DNA of 64,000 bases from Spirosoma aerolatum (GTDB lineage Bacteria; Bacteroidota; Bacteroidia; Cytophagales; Spirosomataceae), in assembly GCF_002056795.1 (NCBI RefSeq), contig NZ_CP020104.1, positions 3,297,001-3,361,000 on the forward strand, given 5' to 3'. The number at the start of each line of letters is the position of its first letter. Positions within the stretch are counted from its first letter, which is position 1. Below, piece by piece: positions 17,387-26,959 of the stretch. A program made the translations under genes and the position numbers. Below the pieces are notes generated by a model. It did no database searches, was not told the origin of the DNA, and saw only the letters and a list, made by a program, of their open reading frames with translations.

Positions 17387-20197
17387 ATGCGTAAGCTTCC
17401 TTCGCTACTGCTGTCTATCATTGTCCTGATTATCCTCTTGGCCTTCTCGTCAGTTGAGCATGGGCTGTTGATTGGCCCAGTGGATACTGGTTTGCCTCCC
17501 GAAGAAAATCGATTTACCAGAGTAGTGATTGCGGATAAACTGGACGAACCAATGGCCATGACCATGCTCAACGATGGTCGGGTATTGTTCATCGAGCGGA
17601 AGGGGCAAATCCATATCTACAATCCCGCTACCGGAAAAATTAACCTGATCGCTACAATACCCGTCAGCACAAAATACACCAGTAAGGAAGGCGTTGTATC
17701 CGAAGCAGAGGACGGCCTTCTGGGCGTTGTTCTGGACCCGCAGTACGAGACGAACCACTGGCTTTATCTATATTATTCGCCTGCTGGCGATGACCCCAAA
17801 AACATTCTGGCCCGGTACGAACTCCGGGGAGATGAACTGGTCATGTCGTCACGAAAAGTACTGCTCGAAATTCCTACCCAGCGCGAGCAATGCTGTCATA
17901 CAGGCGGAGGTATGGTTTTCGATCGTTCGGGCAATCTTTATCTGGCTACTGGCGATAATACCAGCCCAAGGGTAACGGGATATACGCCCATTGATGAGCG
18001 ACCTGGCCGGGCAGCCTGGGACGCACAGAAATCATCGGCGAATACCAACGATCTGCGGGGCAAAATTATTCGCATTCAACCTACGGCAAATGGCTCGTAT
18101 ACCATTCCAGCCGGGAATTTATTTCCGAAAGGAACCTACCCGTCGGACCGAGCGAAAACCCGCCCCGAAATTTACATCATGGGCTTGCGTAATCCCTGGC
18201 GCTTGTCGATTGATAGCCGAACCGGGTATTTGTATTGGGGGGAAGTGGGCCCCGACATGCGCGATTCGGTGGGCGTTGGTCCGAATGGCTATGACGATTT
18301 CAATCAGGCACGTAAAGCAGGAAATTTCGGCTGGCCTTACTTTGTGGGCGATAATGCTGCCTATTGGGATCGGGACTTTGCTACCGGCCAATCGGGCGAA
18401 CGGTTTAATCCGGCTAAACCCGTTAATAATTCACCCAATAACACCGGGCTGAACGAACTACCGCCAGCGCAGGGGGCATTTATCTGGTATTCATATGGAG
18501 CCTCCAGGGAGTTCCCCATTATGGGTAGTGGAGGGCGCAGTGCTGTAGGTGGGCCAATTTTTCATAAAGCCGATTTTAAAAACGCTGAGCGCCTTTTTCC
18601 CGACTATTACGAAGGGAAATGGTTTATCACCGATTTCATCCGGGGCTGGATAATGGCCGTTACCATGGATCAGCAGAGCAAGTATGTATCGATGGAGCGG
18701 TTCCTGCCCAATGAACGTTTCGATAGCCCTATCGACATGAAATTTGGGGCCAGTGGCGACCTCTACCTGCTTGAATATGGGAGCAACTGGTTTCGTGGAA
18801 ACGACAATGCCCGATTAGTAAAGATCGAATACAATGGTGGCAATCGTAAACCCGTTGTTCATGTCTCCGCCGACAAAACGAGTGGAGCCGCCCCGTTTCA
18901 GGTGAAACTATCATCCAAAGGGTCAATGGATTACGATGGCGATGCCTTGCTATATCAATGGGAAGTCAACTCATCGAATGGAGTATCCAGAACATCATCC
19001 GAGGCCAATCCGGCGTTTACACTCGAACAACCGGGCTTATATACGGCAACCCTAACAGTAAAAGACCCAAAGGGTGCTACGAATAGCCAGTCACTGGAGT
19101 TGAAGGCCGGAAATGAGTCGCCTGTAGTAGCGTTTTCCATTACACGTGGTAATAAGACATTCTTTTTTCCGGGCCAGACAATCGAGTATGCAGTCGATGT
19201 GAGTGACAAAGAAGACGGTAGTCTGATGGATGGTCGTATTTCGCCTAGCCAGGTTGCAGTTACTATTCAGTATGTCCCCGACGGGTTCGATAAAGTCGAA
19301 CTGGTGGCTGGTCATCGGTATGCCGACGCTGCGGCTATGCTGGCTTCAACGGCAAAACAGTTAATGGCGGGTAGCGATTGCCAGGCCTGCCATTCCGTAG
19401 AAACCCGTTCGGTTGGGCCTGCTTACAAAGAGATTGCCGCAAAATATAAAGGCGACAACAGTGCGCCGGAGCGACTGGCGAAGAAAGTTATAGCCGGAGG
19501 AAAGGGAGTTTGGGGCGAATCGAGCATGAGTCCTCATCCAGGCCTTTCCATGACCGAAGCCACTCAGATTGTAACCTATATTCTAAGCCTGTCGGACGAA
19601 AAAGCTACCGTGAAAATGCTGCCCACCAGAGGCAGCTATACGATGGATATTCCATCTGGCGAAAGCACCAAAGGATCGTTTGTATTGCGGGCTGCTTATA
19701 CCGACAGAGGCTCCTCGCTGATACCAGCCAGTAGTTCAGAAAGCCTGATTTTTCTGCGAAACCCAACGGTGGCCCCCGAAACCGCCGACGAATCGAAGCA
19801 AACGGAGTTGATCACAGCCCAGGGAAAAGCTTTCTATGTGGTTGGTTCGGGCGCTTATCTGGGGTATCACGATATGGATCTATCGGGGGTTAGCCAGGTA
19901 GATTTTGCCGTGCAGGCATCCCCTAAAGTCGATGCGGCTGGCGGTACAATTGAGATTCGGTTAGACTCGCCTTCGGGTAAATTAATTGGTGAAACGGCCT
20001 TTATAGAGATTCGGGATCCAACGCGACCGGTGGGTTCGCACGCTGGGCAAGTGCCGCGACCTGCACCTGTCAAAGCCCGTATTGCTGGTGTCGAAGGGAT
20101 TCATAAACTCTACTTTGTTTTTAAAAATGCCAATGCCAGGGATAACCAGATTCTGATGCGCGTGTCCTCCATTCAATTTATACCCGGCGATGCCTGA
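17387..20197 (+). CDS. PQQ-type sugar dehydrogenase (GSDH beta-propeller) with PKD, cytochrome c and C-terminal beta domain
   Basis: 936 residues from ATG 17387; an upstream in-frame TTG at 17363 adds only a few residues before the signal anchor. Domains: hydrophobic export signal at the start; a glucose/sorbosone dehydrogenase propeller about 40-480 (EPMAMTMLNDGRVLFIERKG, DGLLGVVLDP, HTGGGMVFDRSGNLYLATGD, GLRNPWRLSID); a PKD domain about 490-575; a class I cytochrome c about 640-735 with heme motif CQACH (Cys665, Cys668, His669) and a candidate axial Met in ESSMSPHP; then a beta-rich C-terminal domain resembling a carbohydrate-binding module. This architecture suggests oxidation of a sugar or polyol in the periplasm with electrons passed to the built-in heme. 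First gene of a four-gene operon with short gaps. Confidence 0.88.
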   Translation: MRKLPSLLLSIIVLIILLAFSSVEHGLLIGPVDTGLPPEENRFTRVVIADKLDEPMAMTMLNDGRVLFIERKGQIHIYNPATGKINLIATIPVSTKYTSKEGVVSEAEDGLLGVVLDPQYETNHWLYLYYSPAGDDPKNILARYELRGDELVMSSRKVLLEIPTQREQCCHTGGGMVFDRSGNLYLATGDNTSPRVTGYTPIDERPGRAAWDAQKSSANTNDLRGKIIRIQPTANGSYTIPAGNLFPKGTYPSDRAKTRPEIYIMGLRNPWRLSIDSRTGYLYWGEVGPDMRDSVGVGPNGYDDFNQARKAGNFGWPYFVGDNAAYWDRDFATGQSGERFNPAKPVNNSPNNTGLNELPPAQGAFIWYSYGASREFPIMGSGGRSAVGGPIFHKADFKNAERLFPDYYEGKWFITDFIRGWIMAVTMDQQSKYVSMERFLPNERFDSPIDMKFGASGDLYLLEYGSNWFRGNDNARLVKIEYNGGNRKPVVHVSADKTSGAAPFQVKLSSKGSMDYDGDALLYQWEVNSSNGVSRTSSEANPAFTLEQPGLYTATLTVKDPKGATNSQSLELKAGNESPVVAFSITRGNKTFFFPGQTIEYAVDVSDKEDGSLMDGRISPSQVAVTIQYVPDGFDKVELVAGHRYADAAAMLASTAKQLMAGSDCQACHSVETRSVGPAYKEIAAKYKGDNSAPERLAKKVIAGGKGVWGESSMSPHPGLSMTEATQIVTYILSLSDEKATVKMLPTRGSYTMDIPSGESTKGSFVLRAAYTDRGSSLIPASSSESLIFLRNPTVAPETADESKQTELITAQGKAFYVVGSGAYLGYHDMDLSGVSQVDFAVQASPKVDAAGGTIEIRLDSPSGKLIGETAFIEIRDPTRPVGSHAGQVPRPAPVKARIAGVEGIHKLYFVFKNANARDNQILMRVSSIQFIPGDA

Positions 20198-20249
20198 CAG
20201 GAATTGTCAAACCAGCACTGTACATTGTTCATTCTAATTACTCAACCCA

Positions 20250-21182
20250 ATGCGCACAACCCGTCGTGATTTTCTTAAACAGGCTGGGGTGACTTCTGCC
20301 GGAGTTAGTCTGCTAAACGGATGGTCAGCCGAAGGCCTCATGGCCGCTTCAGCCAAAAAGATGTTCTTCGAAATTTCGCTGGCCGAATGGTCTCTGCACC
20401 GAACCTTACAGGCTGGTAAGTTAACCAATATGGAATTTCCGGCAAAAGCAAAGACAGATTTTGGGATTAATGCCGTTGAATATGTAGATCAGTTCTTTAA
20501 AGACAAGGCTAATGATCAGGCTTACCTGAGTGAATTGAAGAAACGGGCTGAAGATCTGGGCGTTCGAAATGTACTGATTATGGTCGATACTGCCGGGCCG
20601 TTGGCCGATCTGGATGAGACCAAACGGAAGCAGGCGGTTGAATCCCACTATCAGTGGGTCGATGCGGCTAAGTTTCTGGGCTGTCATTCCATTCGGGTCA
20701 ATCTGCGTGGTAAAGGTACTGCCGATGAAATTGCCAAAAGCAGTGTCGACGGTTTAGGTCGGCTGGCTGAGTATGGACGCAAGGCTGGGATTGGTGTCAT
20801 TGTCGAAAATCACGGTGGTTACTCATCCGATGGGAAATGGCTCTCACAGGTAATCAGGCAGATCAATAATCCTTATGCGGGTACGTTACCCGATTTCGAT
20901 AATTTTAAACTGACCGATACTGAGTTATACGACCGCTATCTGGGCGTGCAGGAAATGATGCCTTTTGCCAAGGGCGTCAGCGCAAAATCGCGGGATTTTG
21001 ATGAACAAGGCAACGAAGTAACGATAGACTACGATCGGTTGCTTCAAATTGTAAAAAAAGAAAAAACACCCGCCTTCAAAGGCTATATCGGTATCGAGTA
21101 TTCCGGCAATCGGCTTAGCGAAGACGAAGGCATTCGTGCTACCAAAGCTTTGCTGGATCGGATTGGTCAGCGGGTTTCCTGA
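20250..21182 (+). CDS. Tat-exported sugar phosphate isomerase/epimerase-like TIM-barrel protein
   Basis: 310 residues. It starts with a twin-arginine signal (TTRRDFLKQAG, then a hydrophobic stretch), so it acts in the periplasm. The rest is an AP-endonuclease-2/xylose-isomerase-type barrel: EYVDQFF, GCHSIRVN, IVENHGG and GYIGIEYSG carry the acidic and His residues that normally bind a divalent metal. Members of this family near GMC oxidoreductases have been linked to isomerisation, epimerisation or cleavage of keto-sugars. Here it lies between a PQQ-type dehydrogenase (52 bp upstream) and a GMC enzyme pair (28 bp downstream), which suggests action on an oxidised glycoside. The exact reaction cannot be stated. 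Confidence 0.82.
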   Translation: MRTTRRDFLKQAGVTSAGVSLLNGWSAEGLMAASAKKMFFEISLAEWSLHRTLQAGKLTNMEFPAKAKTDFGINAVEYVDQFFKDKANDQAYLSELKKRAEDLGVRNVLIMVDTAGPLADLDETKRKQAVESHYQWVDAAKFLGCHSIRVNLRGKGTADEIAKSSVDGLGRLAEYGRKAGIGVIVENHGGYSSDGKWLSQVIRQINNPYAGTLPDFDNFKLTDTELYDRYLGVQEMMPFAKGVSAKSRDFDEQGNEVTIDYDRLLQIVKKEKTPAFKGYIGIEYSGNRLSEDEGIRATKALLDRIGQRVS

Positions 21183-21210
21183 TACCATTGAATTAATCAA
21201 TTTATTACCT

Positions 21211-21750
21211 ATGCAACGACGTTCTGTCTTAAAAAATTTAGCCGTAACGGTAGGAGGGATGGTGAGCCTTCCGGCCTGGGCATCTGGCTGGACCCCTGAT
21301 TCATTGGGTTCTGTAGCCATCGTATCGGTCGATGACGAAACGCTATTGGGAGAAATTGTTGAGACATTTATTCCCGAAACCACAACACCGGGGGCTAAAT
21401 CGCTGAAAGTCCATCAGTTTGCCTTACGCATGATCCGGGATTGCTACGCCCCAGCCGCGCAAACAACGCTTCAGCAAGGACTCGCTCTGGTCGATACAAC
21501 AGCCCAGCAAGCGTATACCAAGCCGTTTATTGACTGTGATCCAACCCAACGAGTAGCCGTGTTGACCCAACTGGCCGCTGCTACTGACCCGGCGGGGAAA
21601 GCCTTTGTCGATATGGCCAAGCGGCTGACCATACAGGGGTATCTGAATTCGGAATATTACCTGGTCAATGTCGAGAAATTCAACATGGCACCTGGTTTTT
21701 ATCATGGTTGCGTGCCTGTCCAGAAAACGGTCGAAAACGCTAGCCGATAG
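21211..21750 (+). CDS. Gluconate 2-dehydrogenase subunit 3-like small subunit
   Basis: 179 residues from ATG 21211; an in-frame start at 21136 lies inside the upstream gene and would bury the signal, so it is rejected. It begins with MQRRSVLKNLAVTVGG, a Tat-like signal. The body (LGEIVETFIPETTTPGAKS, YLNSEYYLVNVEKF near the end) matches the Gluconate_2-dh3 family. These small subunits pair with a GMC flavoprotein and carry it through the Tat system. The GMC gene follows 36 bp downstream and has no signal of its own, in line with that arrangement. Confidence 0.85.
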   Translation: MQRRSVLKNLAVTVGGMVSLPAWASGWTPDSLGSVAIVSVDDETLLGEIVETFIPETTTPGAKSLKVHQFALRMIRDCYAPAAQTTLQQGLALVDTTAQQAYTKPFIDCDPTQRVAVLTQLAAATDPAGKAFVDMAKRLTIQGYLNSEYYLVNVEKFNMAPGFYHGCVPVQKTVENASR

Positions 21751-21786
21751 TGTGTTATAGTTAATCATTTCTTTTCATTCGGTATC

Positions 21787-23505
21787 ATGTCTTATTTCAA
21801 TATAGATTCGGTTAATGAGCGAACCTTCGATGCCATCGTTGTGGGTTCAGGTATTAGTGGCGGCTGGGCCGCCAAAGAATTGACAGGCAAAGGTTTACGG
21901 ACATTGGTGCTGGAGCGTGGCCGGGATGTAAAACACATTACGGACTACCCCACTACCATGATGCAGCCGTGGGAATTTCAGCATCTGGGACAACTAACCC
22001 GCGAGATGAAAGAGGCTAATCCGATTGCCAGTCGGTGCTACGCGTTTCGGGAAGATGCTACCCATTTTTTTGTGAAAGATGCCGAACATCCCTACGTTCA
22101 GGAGAAACCCTTCGACTGGATTCGCGGCTATCAGGTTGGCGGTAAATCGCTCATGTGGGCGCGGGGAACCCAACGTTGGTCTGATTATGATTTTGACGGA
22201 CCAGCTCGCGATGGATTTGCCGTCGACTGGCCCATTCGCTATGCCGATATTGCCCCCTGGTACAGCTATGTGGAAAAATTTGCCGGGATTTCGGGCAATA
22301 AAGATGGTTTGGCACAATTACCAGATGGTGAGTTTCTGCCCCCGCACGAACAATCGTGCGTTGAGAAGCACTTCACCGATCAGATGGCCAAACATTACAA
22401 CGGTACGCGGCCCATCATCATTGGTCGTTGTGCACACCTGACCAAGCCGCAACCGATTCATTATCAGCAGGGGAGAGCCCAGTGTCAAAACCGCTCCCTT
22501 TGCCAGCGAGGATGCCCATACGGAGGTTATTTCAGCAGTAATTCCTCCACCTTGCCCTGGGCCGCCAAAACGGGAAAAATGACCTTGCGACCCGACTCGG
22601 TTGTCCATTCGATTATTTTCGATGAGAAGAAGAATAAGGCTACAGGGGTGCGGGTGATTGATGCGCATACCAAACAGATGACGGACTATTACGCTCGTAT
22701 CATCTTTGTCAATGCGGCCTGCCTGAACTCAAACTTAATTCTGCTGAACTCGACCTCGCATCGTTTCCCCAATGGCCTCGGTAACGACAATGGCCTGTTA
22801 GGAAAATACGTAGCCTTTCATAACTTCCGTACGACTATATCGGCTGAGCATGAAGGATTTCAGGATACGAAGACCGAAGGTATTCGACCAAACAGCAGCT
22901 ATATACCGCGCTTCCGTAATGTATTTAAGCAGGAAACCGACTTTCTGCGGGGCTATGCTGCTGGTTTCGGATCATCCCGCATGACGAATATCGATACGTC
23001 GGGTATGGGTGAGGGGCTAAAATCGAATCTAATGCAGCCCAAATACGGTAACTGGCGCGTGGGGTCACATATGATGGGCGAAACCATTCCAAAGGAAAGC
23101 AATTTTGTGGCTCTCGATCCGAATCAAACGGATCAATGGGGTATTCCGCTGCTTCGTATCTCGGTGGCGTATGACGACAACGATGAGAAAATGATTCGGG
23201 ATTTCCACGAGCAAATGACTGAAATGCTAACCGTATCGGGCTTTACCAACATACAGACCCACGATGTTCCCGACAAAGCGCCCGGCCTCGATATTCACGA
23301 AATGGGTGGCGTTCGGATGGGTAAAGACCCGAAAACGTCACTGCTCAATAAGTGGAACCAGTTGCATGCCTGCAAAAACGTGTTCGTAACTGATGGAGCC
23401 TGCATGACATCCACGTCGACCCAAAACCCTTCGCTAACGTTTATGGCCATCACGGCACGAGCTGCCGACCATGCCGTGAAAGAAATGCGAAAAGGTCTTT
23501 TATAA
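21787..23505 (+). CDS. GMC-family FAD oxidoreductase, large subunit of a sugar dehydrogenase
   Basis: 572 residues, typical for the gluconate/glucoside dehydrogenase GMC group. The N-terminal Rossmann motif reads VVGSGISGGWAAKEL with LVLERG following. A Cys-rich stretch (CQNRSLCQRGCPYGG, about residues 232-246) is common in this subgroup. The C-terminal region has the catalytic His area (DIHEMGGVRMG) and TSTSTQNPSLT near the end. It should oxidise a sugar ring hydroxyl, for example C3 of a glycoside, with electrons passed to a cytochrome; the only cytochrome visible is fused to the dehydrogenase at 17387. It lacks a signal peptide and probably rides out with the small subunit encoded just upstream. 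Last gene of the operon. Confidence 0.9.
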   Translation: MSYFNIDSVNERTFDAIVVGSGISGGWAAKELTGKGLRTLVLERGRDVKHITDYPTTMMQPWEFQHLGQLTREMKEANPIASRCYAFREDATHFFVKDAEHPYVQEKPFDWIRGYQVGGKSLMWARGTQRWSDYDFDGPARDGFAVDWPIRYADIAPWYSYVEKFAGISGNKDGLAQLPDGEFLPPHEQSCVEKHFTDQMAKHYNGTRPIIIGRCAHLTKPQPIHYQQGRAQCQNRSLCQRGCPYGGYFSSNSSTLPWAAKTGKMTLRPDSVVHSIIFDEKKNKATGVRVIDAHTKQMTDYYARIIFVNAACLNSNLILLNSTSHRFPNGLGNDNGLLGKYVAFHNFRTTISAEHEGFQDTKTEGIRPNSSYIPRFRNVFKQETDFLRGYAAGFGSSRMTNIDTSGMGEGLKSNLMQPKYGNWRVGSHMMGETIPKESNFVALDPNQTDQWGIPLLRISVAYDDNDEKMIRDFHEQMTEMLTVSGFTNIQTHDVPDKAPGLDIHEMGGVRMGKDPKTSLLNKWNQLHACKNVFVTDGACMTSTSTQNPSLTFMAITARAADHAVKEMRKGLL

Positions 23506-23550
23506 AAGGCTGCTAATTCGGTAGTAAAGCGATCTCCAGTAGATTGTGTC

Positions 23551-23599
23551 GTTATAAAACAGGTTCTGGCTGCCAGGCGGCTGGAACCTGTTTTATAAC
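23551..23599. terminator. Hairpin between convergent GMC and GT genes
   Basis: A 16-bp perfect inverted repeat (23551-23566 with 23584-23599) has arms GTTATAAAACAGGTTC and its complement. Read in either direction, a CAGGTTC/GAACCTG stem is followed by TTTTAT, as in an intrinsic terminator. The right arm overlaps the last codons of the minus-strand glycosyltransferase, so the element serves both genes with almost no spacer. Confidence 0.65.
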
Positions 23600-24769
23600 G
23601 GTCTCAAATTCCTCGGCCCTGTGCGCCCACGAATTGGCCTTTGCCATGGCGACTCGACTAGCTACTCGTTCAGGATCCGTATCCGCCAGGGCTTTACGCA
23701 AGGCGTTGGCAAACTCGTCCGGGCTGTTGGCCAATTCGATAACGTCGTCGAAGTCATTTAGCAATGAGAAAGGAGTAGACACGACGGGTAAACCGGCGGC
23801 TAAATACTCATTGATTTTGAGGGGATAAATGGTGTATGTGTGGTCATTGCATACAAATGGAATCATAGTTGCCCGCATCTGCGCTAACAACGAAGGAAGC
23901 TCTGCCGGTTGACGCGATGGCGTGAAAAGTACGTTTGGGTATGCCGCTAGTCTACTGGTTAAGCGAGGCTCATGAACCTCCCCAATAAACTGGAAGGTAA
24001 TGTCGGGCATGGTTTTAACGCAATACTCAACAATATCGACGTTTATTCGATTGTCGGCCGTACCCAGATAGCCCACAATCGGCTTTTGGGGCGGATGTTG
24101 CTGCGCTAACTCGTATGCCTGATTAAATAACTCGAAATTGACCCCATTTTTCACACAAAACGCATTCGGTTGCAAGACCGACTTCGATTGGCGAAGGGTT
24201 TCGGAGGTGGTTACTACCGCGTCGACTTGCCGAAGGTAATCGGGTTCGTAGCGGCTACCGTGGCGACGCATCCAGTTGATGATCGTGATTTCATCGAAAC
24301 AATAATATATCGTAGCGCACTCATCCAGCTTCTTTAGCATTGGAAGGCCAAAAACGGGATTCAACCCATTGATAACCAACGGACGGTTCATGCCTAATTG
24401 TCGCATAACCCGCCGAAGTCCGGTTACTAACCGATTCACATTTTGCTGTACGAGCAGGTCATGCGCTTTAGGCAGCATCCAGTTGACCGGTAGCATGAGG
24501 GGAGGAGTCCAGACATGGACCTCATGGCCATTGGCAAACGTCTTTTTAATAAGCGGATCTTTTAATCGAATAATCTCCCGGACTGGCATGCCGTGTCGCC
24601 CGGTGAGGCCCATTGCCCAGTCCTTCAATGTGTATTGATAGTCGACGTAAAGTATTCGGTGCCGGGCCGATAATTCGGTCATAAGTTGCACAACTGCCTT
24701 CTGGAAATCGCCTTCCCAGGTTGTCTGACCGAGGCAGACTATGCTGTCAAATTGTTGCATGTATTGCAA
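23552..24769 (-). CDS. Glycosyltransferase, GT-B fold (family 1/4-like)
   Basis: 405 residues. The first half includes a Rossmann-like start (DSIVCLGQTTWEGDF) and AVVTTSETL. The second half has the nucleotide-sugar side: VGYLGTADNRINVDIVEY, FTPSRQPAELPSLLAQ and INEYLAAGLPVVSTPF, which carries the Glu typical of GT4-type enzymes. No membrane segment is seen; it probably acts on the cytoplasmic face on a lipid-linked precursor. An ATG nine bases in (24760) is an alternative start. It is the downstream end of a minus-strand run of transferases, separated from the next by a 142-bp AT-rich gap. Confidence 0.85.
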   Translation of the reverse strand: MQYMQQFDSIVCLGQTTWEGDFQKAVVQLMTELSARHRILYVDYQYTLKDWAMGLTGRHGMPVREIIRLKDPLIKKTFANGHEVHVWTPPLMLPVNWMLPKAHDLLVQQNVNRLVTGLRRVMRQLGMNRPLVINGLNPVFGLPMLKKLDECATIYYCFDEITIINWMRRHGSRYEPDYLRQVDAVVTTSETLRQSKSVLQPNAFCVKNGVNFELFNQAYELAQQHPPQKPIVGYLGTADNRINVDIVEYCVKTMPDITFQFIGEVHEPRLTSRLAAYPNVLFTPSRQPAELPSLLAQMRATMIPFVCNDHTYTIYPLKINEYLAAGLPVVSTPFSLLNDFDDVIELANSPDEFANALRKALADTDPERVASRVAMAKANSWAHRAEEFETVIKQVPAAWQPEPVL

Positions 24770-24911
24770 ACGAAACTTCCTATTTATGGAATGGTGGTTT
24801 TTCTAGGTACGCGGTGGACGAGGAAGATGTTGCAGTTAATGGGTGGATTAAGGGGTGATAAATTATAGGGAAATATAAGTAATTTTGTAGGTAATTTATA
24901 CGTGTTTTTAC

Positions 24912-25769
24912 TTAATTGTGCGAGGTTTTTGTGTCGTGAGGTGGATGTGGAAACAAATACGTAAAAGCGCGTTTTAACTCCTTGCCAATTCGGGTTTTTA
25001 GACCATGTACGAGCGAGCCTTCCTGAAGAATGGTTCGAGGGCCAGTCCACACCCGTGCGGAGTTAGTTTTCATCTGAACTACCCGGCCGTATTGCATCAT
25101 GTCGAAACATAACCGGCCATCATCACCACGCGTGTTATGGGTAATATATCCTGCTTTTAACCCCGCTTCGCGCACATACCCCATACTAATACCATAGGCA
25201 TTCAGATACGGGCGCTTCAGATGCCGGATTTCAGCCATCACATCTTTTAAGGTCTCGTGAACAAAGAACTGCCACCGTGGAATGTCAGGTGGTGCTATAA
25301 ACGAATAGCGACCATATACACACACTACGCCCGGCTGAGTCAACTTTTTCATCATTTCATCAAGCCAGTTTATAGGATACAAACAGTCAGCATCAGCTAG
25401 TAGGATATATTGGCTGGTCGAATGCTCCTGACCTAGCTGACGTGCCGGGCCACATCCCTGAATTGGTTGAAAAAGCCGTTTAATATGCAACTTGTCCATC
25501 GTTTCCTGCGTTCGGTCCGACGAATTGTTATTAACAACAATAATATCGAATGGAATCTTTGTCTCGATCGCCGATAAAGTGCCGATAGCCCGAATCAGGT
25601 TGATTTCCTCATTGTAAGCTGCAATGACGATTGAAACCAATGGATTATGACTGATGCGTTTGTCTAAACGAGCATTTATGTCATCGAATACCGACTGAGG
25701 AACCTGATCGAGGCTTTCGTATGGATATTCGTAAGGTTTGAGCCAGCCTGGGTTAGAGAAAACGTTCAT
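24912..25769 (-). CDS. Family 2 glycosyltransferase
   Basis: 285 residues with a GT-A core: VSIVIAAYNEEINLIRAI, IIVVNNNSSDRTQETMD, then LLADADCLYP with the DxD-type metal site, and RGDDGRLCFDMM further on. It is a close paralogue of the gene at 55852-56712: both start with a PxWxxxFxYPYxS-like stretch, share RFPQPIQGxGPARQ-type and GRYSFI segments, and end in HDTKTS. Soluble; it should add one sugar to the growing repeat unit. The substrate is unknown. Confidence 0.9.
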   Translation of the reverse strand: MNVFSNPGWLKPYEYPYESLDQVPQSVFDDINARLDKRISHNPLVSIVIAAYNEEINLIRAIGTLSAIETKIPFDIIVVNNNSSDRTQETMDKLHIKRLFQPIQGCGPARQLGQEHSTSQYILLADADCLYPINWLDEMMKKLTQPGVVCVYGRYSFIAPPDIPRWQFFVHETLKDVMAEIRHLKRPYLNAYGISMGYVREAGLKAGYITHNTRGDDGRLCFDMMQYGRVVQMKTNSARVWTGPRTILQEGSLVHGLKTRIGKELKRAFTYLFPHPPHDTKTSHN

Positions 25770-25813
25770 GAGTACTTATGGTAAGGAAGGTTCGTTAATA
25801 CTTCATACTGCAT

Positions 25814-26959
25814 TCAGGATACTAAGCTTGGTGTGCTTACCGACTGGGCATACACATCGAGTAACTTGCCCGCTGTTGCTTCCCACGAAAATAACGTTGC
25901 GCGCTGTAATCCCTTTCTGCGTAAGTCGGCCCGTAAAGATGGTTTCAGTATAAGTTGATTAATACCGTCGGCCATTTCCTCCACCGATGTAGGATCGACT
26001 AACAGAGCCGCATTGCCAGCCACCTCTGGCATTGATGAGGTAGTTGATGTGAGCACAGGAGTACCAGAGGCCATAGCTTCCAGAATGGGGAGGCCAAAGC
26101 TTTCCCGCAACGACGGACAAAGGAAAATAGTGGCGGCATTATAAATGAACGGCAGGATATAGTTGGGTATATAGCCACACAAAATGATGTCGTCGACCAG
26201 TGATTGCCCACCAATTTCAGTCAAAATGTCGTTCAGGGCCGAAGCAGGTAAGTTCGAAATAACAACCGGTAACGTTAACTGTCCCTGATTTTTAAGCAAT
26301 AGCAATGACTTCAGAACACCACGTACGTTCTTTTTAGGATCGGTATTGCCCAGGAAAAAGATAAACTCCTTAGGCAATTTATATTTCTGCCGAACATTGT
26401 CGATTTGCTCCTGATCGTTGATTACCCGAAACTGTTCGCTTACCGCGTTCCAGATCGCTACCACCCGGGAGGGGTCAAGGTGCAGATGATCAATAATACG
26501 CTGGCGTTCAAAATTAGACACGGTAATAATCCGTTCGCAGGAACGAACGATCCGGGGGACATTCCAGCGTCGGTATTGATTACCGAACCGCTGGTACCAA
26601 CTCCCGGCCATCAACGGTTGTGTCTCTAGAAAAATAATATCGTGGAGAGTCACCAGTAAAGGGACTGAGCAATTAAGAGGGGCCGTATTGGCTGTACAAT
26701 GTAATAGATCAATGCCATATTGGTTGATTGCCTTAGGTAGTGTGTATTGTTCCCAAACAGGGTATGGACCACCAGACAATTCAACAAACTGAACATTTTG
26801 CGAGTTGGGCAAGCCTTTTCGGTCAGCGTCGGGTTTGACGAAAATGATAAACTCGTGTTCCTTAAAGTTCGTCAACGCTCGAATAGTTTCCAGCGCTACG
26901 ATATCCATCCCGTGTTTATGCGGGCGAAGGAGTCGTTGTGCTTCTATTCCGATTCTCAT
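25814..26959 (-). CDS. Family 4 glycosyltransferase (mannosyltransferase-like)
   Basis: 381 residues with the GT4 layout: GMDIVALETIRAL near the start, a central linker, then FFLGNTDPKKNVRGVLKSL, DIILCGYIPNYILPFIYNAA and a C-terminal FLCPSLRESFGLPILEAMAS holding the E-x7-E signature. Similar enzymes transfer mannose or related sugars to repeat units. Its start lies inside the end of the upstream ligase-like gene (44-bp overlap), so translation is probably coupled. A related GT4 lies at 57872-58966. Confidence 0.92.
   Translation of the reverse strand: MRIGIEAQRLLRPHKHGMDIVALETIRALTNFKEHEFIIFVKPDADRKGLPNSQNVQFVELSGGPYPVWEQYTLPKAINQYGIDLLHCTANTAPLNCSVPLLVTLHDIIFLETQPLMAGSWYQRFGNQYRRWNVPRIVRSCERIITVSNFERQRIIDHLHLDPSRVVAIWNAVSEQFRVINDQEQIDNVRQKYKLPKEFIFFLGNTDPKKNVRGVLKSLLLLKNQGQLTLPVVISNLPASALNDILTEIGGQSLVDDIILCGYIPNYILPFIYNAATIFLCPSLRESFGLPILEAMASGTPVLTSTTSSMPEVAGNAALLVDPTSVEEMADGINQLILKPSLRADLRRKGLQRATLFSWEATAGKLLDVYAQSVSTPSLVS

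Noticed and set aside
21136..21210. Longer start for the gluconate dehydrogenase small subunit
   Set aside because: It would overlap the upstream gene and place 25 residues ahead of the Tat-like signal.
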